From positions 248,001 through 312,000 of the forward strand of contig NZ_WEGI01000006.1 in NCBI RefSeq assembly GCF_009604425.1: a DNA stretch of 64,000 nt, written 5' to 3'. Source of the DNA: Nocardia aurantia. GTDB lineage: Bacteria > Actinomycetota > Actinomycetes > Mycobacteriales > Mycobacteriaceae. The notes under the pieces are model-generated. The model worked only from the letters and a program-made list of their open reading frames with translations, did not search any database and was not told the origin of the DNA. Of the stretch, positions 58,801 to 64,000 are shown one piece after another (within the stretch, counting starts at the first letter, position 1; every line of letters starts with the position of its first letter). The position numbers were made by a program, and so were the translations under genes.

Positions 58801-61800
58801 GCGCAGGGCCGCGTGCCGGGCCGCGAGGCGGTGCAGGGCGGCCTCCAGGTCGGGCCGGGTGACCGGGTTCGGCAGGCGCAGTGCGATTCCGCCGGTCTGT
58901 GCGGCGGCGGGGATGCCGAGTTGCTCGGTGCGCAGCAGGCGCATCATGTCCCGGGTGACCGGCAGCGTCTCGGTCTCGGGCACCGGTACCGGGGTCGCGG
59001 CCGGTGCGGCGCCGGGGCCGGGACGCAGCAGCTCGTTCACCAGGTATTCGGCGAGGTCGGCCGGATTCTGTTCGGCGAGAATCGTTCCCAGCGGCACGGT
59101 GATGCCGGTGTGCTCCCGGACCTTGTTGCGCAGTTCCACCGCCATCAGCGAGTCCAGGCCGAGATGCTGGAAGCTCTGTTCGGCGGCGACGGCCTCGGTG
59201 TCGGTGTGGCCGAGCACATCCGCGGTCCATTCGGCCACCGCCCGCGCGGCCAGGGCGACGGCGTGATCGCGGCCCGCGGCGCGCAGCCGCCCGGCGAAAT
59301 CGGAGGCGGCGGCCTCGCCGGCGGCGCGTTCGGCGACCGCGCGACGCGGAGCCCGGCGGACCAGGCCGCGCAGCAGCGGCGGCACATCCTGGGCCCGGCG
59401 CAGTGCGGCCGGGTCGAGCAGCAGCGGGACCAGCACGGTCGCCTCGGTGCGCAGGGCGGCGTCGAAACACGCCATGCCCTCGGTCACTGTGAAGGCGCGC
59501 ACTCCGGCGCGGGCGATGCGCCGAATGTCGGCCTGCGCCATCACATCCAGCATGTCGACCTCCCAGGCGCCCCAGGCCAGGGACCGGGCGGGGAGGCCCC
59601 GGGCGACGCGGTGCGCGGCGAGCGCGTCCAGGTAGGTGTTGGCGGCGGCGTAGTTCGCCTGGCCGGGGGTGCCGAAGAGGCCGCCCGCGGCGGAGAACAG
59701 CACGAACAGCGCCAGGTCGCGGTCGGCGGTGAGTTCGTGCAGATGGTGTGCCGCATCCACTTTCGGCCGCAGCGCGGCGTCGAGCTGGGCGGGGGTGAGC
59801 GCGCCGAGGGTGGCGTCGTCGAGGACGCAGGCCGCGTGCACGACACCGGTCAGGGGCACGCCGTCGAGCAGTTCCGCCAGGGCCGTGCGGTCGCCGACGT
59901 CGCACGGCGCGAAGCGGACTCGCGCGCCGCCGCGTTCCAGGTCGGCGCGCAGGGCGGCGGCGCCGGGCCCCTGTTCGCCGCGGCGGCTGACCAGCAACAG
60001 ATCCCGGACGCCGTGGCCGGCCACCAGATGCCGGGCCAGTTCGGAGCCCAGCCGGCCGGGTGCGCCGGTGATCAGCACGGTTCCGGTCGAAAGGTCCGGT
60101 CGCGCACCGGCGGTCGCGGACGATCGCATCAGCCGCGGGACGAAGCAGGCGCCGTCGCGGACGGCCACCTGCCCCTCACCGGTGGCCAGGATCGCGGCCA
60201 GATCGAGGACGGGATCCGTGGAGTCGATCAGGACCAGCCGGCCCGGATTCTCGGATCGGGCCGAGCGCACCAGACCCCAGACGGCCGCGCCGGCCAGGCC
60301 CGTGACGTCCTCGCCGGGGAGGCCGACCGCCGACCGGGTCCGCACGATCACCGTGGACGAGTCGAATCGGCTGTCGGACAGGATGTCCTGCAACGCACGC
60401 AGGATCTGCCCGGTGATCTCGTGCACCTGCTCCGGGGTGGCTCCGTCGGGCACGGTGAGCAGGATCGCGTTCGTGCCCGGGACCGGTTCGGCGCCGGGCT
60501 CCCAGTCGAACCAGGCCACCGGGCGCACCGGGTCCGGCAGCGGACGGGGTTCCCAATCCAGCCGGTAGAGGCGGCGCAGGGCGGGGGCCAGCGCGCCGGC
60601 CGCCCAGCGGTCGGCGGCGATCGGCCGGGACAGTACCGCGCCGGCCGAGAAGACCGGTCGCCCGGCCGAATCCGTCGCGGACACCGTCACCGCGTCGGCG
60701 CCGGATCGGGTCAGACGGACCCGCAGCGCGGTGGCGCCGGAGGCCCACAGCACCGCGTCCGTCCACACGAACGGCAGCAGGGCACTGTCGCCGTCGGCGG
60801 CGAGCAACTCGGTACCGTGCAGGGCGGCGTCGAGCAGGGCGGGATGGATGCCGAACCGGGCGGCGTCGGGATGCGCGGATTCGGCGAGTTCGACCTCGGC
60901 GAAGATCTCGTCCCCGCGCTGCCACAGCGCGCGCACGCCGCGGAACGACGGCCCGTATCGGTGACCGCGGGCGGACAGTCGCGCGTACAGGTCGCCGGGG
61001 TCGGCCGGCACTGCGCCCGGTGGCGGCCATGCGGTCGAATCCTGCTGTACGGGAACGATTTCCGGTTCCTCGGCGAGGATGCCGTCGGCGTGCAGGGTCC
61101 ATTCGGCCGACGGGTCCTGTTCGTCGCGGGCGAACAGCCGCACCGGGCGGCACCGATCCGGGCCCGCGCCGCCGACCACCACCTGGAGTCGCAGCGCCGA
61201 CCGCTCGGGAACCAGCAGCGCTTCCCGCAGCACGAGTTCGCGCACCGCCGGGGTGTCGACCTCGTCCCCGGCCCGGACGGCCAGTTCGATCAGCGCCGCG
61301 CCCGGCACCGGCACCGTGTTCGCCCCGGCGTGATCGGCGAGCCACGGGTGGTGTTGCCGCGACAGCCGGCCGGTCAGCGTGACGCCGCCGGTATCCGGTT
61401 GCGGGACAACGGTGTTCAGGATCGGATGGGCGATGTCGGGTGATCCGGGCGTGGCGCCGCCGCGGCGCGCCGGGTCGGTCCAGAACCGCTTCTCGTCGAA
61501 GGCGTAGGTCGGCAGGTCGACCCGGCCGCGTTCGGGAACCAGCGCGGCCCAGTCGAGTTCGTGCCCGGCGGCGTGCAGTTCGGCCTGGGCGCGCGCGAGG
61601 CAGACGGGTCCGCTCTCCTCACGCACCAGCGAGGTGACCGACACCACGTCCCGGCCCGCCTCCTCGGCGACGGTACGGACGGCCAGGCTCAGCGAGGGAT
61701 GTACGCCGAGTTCGACGAAATATCGGAATCCGTCGGCGATCATCCGCGCGACGGTGGGGGCGAACCGCACGGTGTCGCGGGTGTTGCGGTACCAGTAGTC

Positions 61801-64000
61801 CGGCCCGACGGGCTCGCTCCCGACAGGTTCGCCGGTCACCGTCGAATACCACGTGGTCACCGGCGATTCTCCGCGCAGGCCCGCGATCTCGGCCGTCAGC
61901 GGCTCGCGGATCGAGTCGATCAGCCGACAGTGCCCGGCGAAACCCGGTCCGGCCGGGCCCATCCGGGTGTAGTGGCCGCGGCGGTCCATCTCCGCGAGCA
62001 ACTCCTCGACGGCGGCCTGCTCGCCCGCGACGATCGTGGATCGCGGCACGTTGACCGCGGCGACGGAGACCCGGCCGCCGAATTCGGCGATCGGGGCACG
62101 AGTCTCGTCCACCGGCAGGCCGATCATCGCCATCGCGCCGGGCTCGGCGATCCCGGCCAGCAGCCGGCTGCGGGTGACGACGAGCCGTGCGGCATCGCCC
62201 AATTCGAGGACGCCCGCGCAGTAGGCGGCGGCGATCTCGCCCTGACTGTGGCCGATCACGGCGTCCGGGATCACCCCCACCGCGCGCCACGCGGCCGCGA
62301 GTCCGACCATGGTCGCGAACAACAGCGGCTGCACCACCGGGAAGTCGACGAGGTCGGCGGGGGTCAGCGTGATCAGGCGGTCGACCAGCGACCAGCGGGT
62401 GTGCGCGCCGAACGCCTTGTCGCACTGCTCGAATTCGGCGCGGAACGCGTCCGAGTCGGCGAGCAGATCGCGCGCCATGCCCGCCCATTGGGTGCCCTGT
62501 CCGGGGAACACGAAAGCGGTTCGGCCGCTGGTGAAGACGGGACCGGATCCGACGACGGCATCGGCGGAGGACCGGCCCTCCGCCAGATCGCGCAGACCGC
62601 CGATCATGTCGTCGCGGCCCCGCGCGACCACCACGGCCCGGCGCTCGAACCGGGTGCGGTGCAACGCCAGCGAGCGCGAGACCGGGCCCGGTCGCAGTGC
62701 CGGGTCGGCCACCACCAGATCCAGCAGGCGCCGCGCCTGCCCCTGCAGGGCGGCCCGGCTGCGCGCGGACAGCGGCAGCAGGCGGACGCCGTCACGCTCC
62801 TCCGGCTCCGGAAGATCTACGGCCGCCGCTTCTTCCGGCGCTTCGCTCGCCACGGGTACGGGGTCCGGGGCCTCCTCCAGGATGAGGTGCGCGTTGGTGC
62901 CGCTGAGCCCGAAGGCGCTGATTCCCGCGCGCCGGGTCCGGTCGCCGCGCGGCCACGCGGCGGTGCGGGCTTGTACCGCGAGACCGCTGCTCGCCCAGTC
63001 GATCTGCGTCGTCGGCCGCTCGGCGCCCAGGGTGGCGGGCAGCTGCTGATGTTTCAGTGCGAGAACGAGTTTGAGGATGCTGCCCACTCCGGCGGCCGCC
63101 TGGGTGTGGCCGAGGTTGGATTTCAGCGATCCGATGCCCAGCGGCCGATCGGCGTCGCGGCCCGGCCCGAACACCCGGGACAGGGCCCGCGCCTCGATCG
63201 GGTCGCCGAGCGCGGTGCCGGTGCCGTGCGCCTCCACATAGTCGATGTCGTGCGGTTCCAGCCGGGCCGCGCGCAGCGCCTGCCGCAGGACCTGTTCCTG
63301 CGCAGCGCCGTTGGGGGCGCTGAGGCCCTGGCTGCGGCCGTCCTGGTTGACCGCGGAACCGCGGATCACCGCGAGTACCCGGTCACCGTCGCGCCGCGCG
63401 TCGCGCAGCCGTTTCAGCAGCACCAGCCCGGCGCCCTCGGCCCAGACCGTGCCGTCGCCGTCGGCGGAGAAGGGGGCGCACTTGCCGGACGGGGACAGCA
63501 CCCCGAGGCGGCACAGCTCGATGTGCGCGGTCGGCGACATGAGCAGCGTCGCGCCGCCGGCCAGCGCCAGCTCGCATTCGCCCGCGACCAGGGCGCGCGC
63601 GGCCAGGTGGATGGCGACCAGCGAGGACGAGCACGCCGTGTCGAGTGTGATCGCCGGGCCGTGCAACCCGAGGGTGTACGCGATCCGGCCGGAGGCGACG
63701 CTCGGCGACAAGCCCGTGCCGACCTGGCCGTTCAGTTGTTCCGGGGCGACGTCGGCGAGGTATCCGGTGCCGTAGAGGCCCAGGTACACGCCGGTCGCGC
63801 TGCCCTGCAGGCTGCGCGGATCCCGGCCGGAGCGTTCGATGGCCTCCCAGCCCAGTTGCAGCATCATCCGCTGCTGCGGATCCATCACCGCGGCCTCGCG
63901 CGGCCCGATGCCGAAGAACGCCGCGTCGAAGCGGTCGATGCCGTCGACGTACCCGCCGCGGAAGGTGTACGCGGTGCCGCTGGCGGCCGGGTCCGGATCG
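55834..64000 (-). CDS. Modular PKS with condensation and FkbH domains (N-terminus outside window)
   Basis: 2721 residues are visible; the gene continues past the window end, inside the KS. Order: KS (Cys 123 in DTACSSSLVAIH; HGTGTALGDPIEA; NLGHTQAAAGV); AT (Ser 585 in VIGHSQGEIAAAYCAGVL); DH (LADHAGANTVPVPG with the usual Gly replaced, and HPALLDAALHG); KR (TGAPGRLGSELARHL, LDD motif so B-type, NYAAANTYLDAL); ACP (Ser 1617 in LGLDSLMAVEL); condensation-like domain (GAHHSMSDVRSM near 1807); FkbH-type HAD (VVDGDDTLWTGTAAE near 2287) with GNAT-like LTRRTNQFTLTDNR. A Gly/Gln/Asp repeat tail (2600-2721) ends it. FkbH proteins load glyceryl units from 1,3-bisphosphoglycerate onto carriers, so the product probably contains glycerate. 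Confidence 0.9.
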   Translation of the reverse strand, partial: DPDPAASGTAYTFRGGYVDGIDRFDAAFFGIGPREAAVMDPQQRMMLQLGWEAIERSGRDPRSLQGSATGVYLGLYGTGYLADVAPEQLNGQVGTGLSPSVASGRIAYTLGLHGPAITLDTACSSSLVAIHLAARALVAGECELALAGGATLLMSPTAHIELCRLGVLSPSGKCAPFSADGDGTVWAEGAGLVLLKRLRDARRDGDRVLAVIRGSAVNQDGRSQGLSAPNGAAQEQVLRQALRAARLEPHDIDYVEAHGTGTALGDPIEARALSRVFGPGRDADRPLGIGSLKSNLGHTQAAAGVGSILKLVLALKHQQLPATLGAERPTTQIDWASSGLAVQARTAAWPRGDRTRRAGISAFGLSGTNAHLILEEAPDPVPVASEAPEEAAAVDLPEPEERDGVRLLPLSARSRAALQGQARRLLDLVVADPALRPGPVSRSLALHRTRFERRAVVVARGRDDMIGGLRDLAEGRSSADAVVGSGPVFTSGRTAFVFPGQGTQWAGMARDLLADSDAFRAEFEQCDKAFGAHTRWSLVDRLITLTPADLVDFPVVQPLLFATMVGLAAAWRAVGVIPDAVIGHSQGEIAAAYCAGVLELGDAARLVVTRSRLLAGIAEPGAMAMIGLPVDETRAPIAEFGGRVSVAAVNVPRSTIVAGEQAAVEELLAEMDRRGHYTRMGPAGPGFAGHCRLIDSIREPLTAEIAGLRGESPVTTWYSTVTGEPVGSEPVGPDYWYRNTRDTVRFAPTVARMIADGFRYFVELGVHPSLSLAVRTVAEEAGRDVVSVTSLVREESGPVCLARAQAELHAAGHELDWAALVPERGRVDLPTYAFDEKRFWTDPARRGGATPGSPDIAHPILNTVVPQPDTGGVTLTGRLSRQHHPWLADHAGANTVPVPGAALIELAVRAGDEVDTPAVRELVLREALLVPERSALRLQVVVGGAGPDRCRPVRLFARDEQDPSAEWTLHADGILAEEPEIVPVQQDSTAWPPPGAVPADPGDLYARLSARGHRYGPSFRGVRALWQRGDEIFAEVELAESAHPDAARFGIHPALLDAALHGTELLAADGDSALLPFVWTDAVLWASGATALRVRLTRSGADAVTVSATDSAGRPVFSAGAVLSRPIAADRWAAGALAPALRRLYRLDWEPRPLPDPVRPVAWFDWEPGAEPVPGTNAILLTVPDGATPEQVHEITGQILRALQDILSDSRFDSSTVIVRTRSAVGLPGEDVTGLAGAAVWGLVRSARSENPGRLVLIDSTDPVLDLAAILATGEGQVAVRDGACFVPRLMRSSATAGARPDLSTGTVLITGAPGRLGSELARHLVAGHGVRDLLLVSRRGEQGPGAAALRADLERGGARVRFAPCDVGDRTALAELLDGVPLTGVVHAACVLDDATLGALTPAQLDAALRPKVDAAHHLHELTADRDLALFVLFSAAGGLFGTPGQANYAAANTYLDALAAHRVARGLPARSLAWGAWEVDMLDVMAQADIRRIARAGVRAFTVTEGMACFDAALRTEATVLVPLLLDPAALRRAQDVPPLLRGLVRRAPRRAVAERAAGEAAASDFAGRLRAAGRDHAVALAARAVAEWTADVLGHTDTEAVAAEQSFQHLGLDSLMAVELRNKVREHTGITVPLGTILAEQNPADLAEYLVNELLRPGPGAAPAATPVPVPETETLPVTRDMMRLLRTEQLGIPAAAQTGGIALRLPNPVTRPDLEAALHRLAARHAALRTAIRPDEEHGRVLEIHREPGDALLRWSELDTADDTVIERRFAELMARPFDPAVAPLWRFELIDGGNDRRTVIFGAHHSMSDVRSMLQVAGELAADLSGHRLDDTATNRDLHQLVAAQTARPEHDDTWRTAFADARRLELTWAAPRPEQRSYRAGSALLELPAGLSDRVADRARDLGITPAALFLGVLSILLARRQSAHHFALAVPVDTRMHTDTRDAVGYFGVPVPFPAAVDPGDLVSDVLRRTGDRLRRLLAPGAGFGDTLAALAAAGLHRDNAPLIEVYFNYLRTDAPAGAAEILPVSTGYSDLDLMVAVLPDTGRIWFLYNSDIIDADSCTAFGAQYLTAVAAAVADPAVPAITGTTAAPHLPGHHIGLAATFATGRLPELLRAATDDTEPITVAEAPYHHVLACLRDPSGVFAQPSTDLAVILLRATDLERYGALSDEQLTELAADYPAAVRAVIDRTHRPVIIGILPSANPQDRLRDWENRVSDGLRDVPGVALLAPHRWHDRHPVADPFDERSDVLAHLPFTVEFQAAVALTLADTVRAVREAPPKVIVVDGDDTLWTGTAAEIGPDAVEFDAPRAELARRLRQWRAAGTLPVLLTNNDETTVRAVLDRPESPLRFDDFALVSTGWEPKPDRLEHIAATLNLGLDTFCCLDDNPVEVARIRAALPEVLTVTCPPAAELDSFLHRLWPMVPLATTPEDRHRADRYHQERARDRARAATEFAEFLDSLHLAVEVTPLTTETTERARQLTRRTNQFTLTDNRDTAFEAAEIWTATARDRFGEYGLISVLALDPEDDVLHLRAWHLSCRVLGRGVEERLLTWLADRAEALGATTIHLTVDHTPRNEPARRLAANLGATVTDGHPATVTTTPDRLREYRSWSPPDPGRTPPPQHSGPEIPRDGGLGIPQDGGLEFPQGGGPGTAQDGGPGIPQDGRQRILYDGGQPISDDGMRPSPDDGGQEIRQEAGRQFRHEGGSRTSGDDAETR
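55990..56115. repeat. Tandem about-30-bp repeats at the PKS C-terminus
   Basis: Imperfect 30-base units (CCCACCATCCTGCGGGATTC type) encode the 10-residue pattern GG-x-G-I-P-Q-D. They lie at the C-terminus of the PKS, just before the start of the reductase, whose own N-terminus is repetitive. Confidence 0.75.

Noticed and set aside
57229..61443. A 1404-codon plus-strand open frame opposite the PKS
   Set aside because: It is a Gly/Gln/Arg-rich antisense shadow of the AT-KR-ACP-FkbH coding strand with no recognisable domain.
1..64000. tRNA, rRNA, insertion sequences, integrase or attachment sites
   Set aside because: I looked for cloverleaf-like repeats, transposase motifs and flanking direct repeats and saw none that I could support, including at the edges of the A/T-rich island.

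Overview
The window is high-GC DNA from a mycolate-type actinobacterium, most likely Nocardia or a close relative. The pointers are: strong G/C third-position bias; GTG/TTG and apparently leaderless starts; a UsfX/SigF-type switch; a DUF222-HNH (13E12-like) gene; an MddA-like methyltransferase; a CanA-like carbonic anhydrase; a GT87 mannosyltransferase; FadE-type acyl-CoA dehydrogenases; and a large modular PKS. I assign about 45 protein genes, several decayed genes, and no rRNA, tRNA or CRISPR array.

Layout. 0-15.4 kb is mixed housekeeping and catabolic DNA. It holds a gene ending in a profilin domain, a YbjQ-type pair, a TetR/FAD-monooxygenase divergon with a perfect operator, an SDR lacking the YxxxK motif, a fatty acid desaturase, a MerR-HEAT/HEAT pair with a textbook MerR promoter, MddA, a three-gene dehydrogenase operon, a HIT protein and a PPP phosphatase. 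Relics of an ABC-transporter binding protein and of a thiolase lie among them. 15.7-29.3 kb holds a secreted lipase, carbonic anhydrase, methyltransferase, tyrosine degradation (hmgA-fahA), a stress block (csbD, small ORF, rsbW, sigF), an acyl-CoA dehydrogenase operon, a GT87 enzyme and a Gfo/Idh/MocA oxidoreductase.

30.8-38.3 kb is visibly richer in A/T and looks acquired. A lipid-remodelling operon (PlsC acyltransferase, patatin, SGNH esterase, frameshifted PIN-like gene) is divergent from a two-component pair whose kinase and regulator both look internally duplicated. A repeated motif, CACC-N7-GGGGA, abuts the -35 box of both divergent promoters and recurs beyond the regulator gene, in front of a small membrane protein. 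I read this as one regulon.

38.4-45.8 kb is a tightly overlapped five-gene operon: SWIM zinc-finger protein, partner protein, vWA protein, MoxR-type AAA ATPase and DUF5682 protein. It resembles the poorly understood E. coli yehLMPQ genes and is a candidate NTP-dependent quality-control or conflict system. 46.2-49.4 kb has a DUF222-HNH gene, a TmrB-like P-loop protein, and a small ORF ahead of an unknown gene.

49.4-64 kb is a biosynthetic cluster on the minus strand, cut by the window end. It comprises a KS-AT-DH-KR-ACP-condensation-FkbH megaprotein, an ACP/thioester-reductase protein, an alpha/beta hydrolase with a Cys nucleophile, and two glycosyltransferases. It probably makes a glycosylated, glycerate-linked polyketide or lipid. 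The most notable items are the bacterial profilin domain, the repeated operator motif with its duplicated two-component system, the yeh-like operon and the PKS-C-FkbH fusion.
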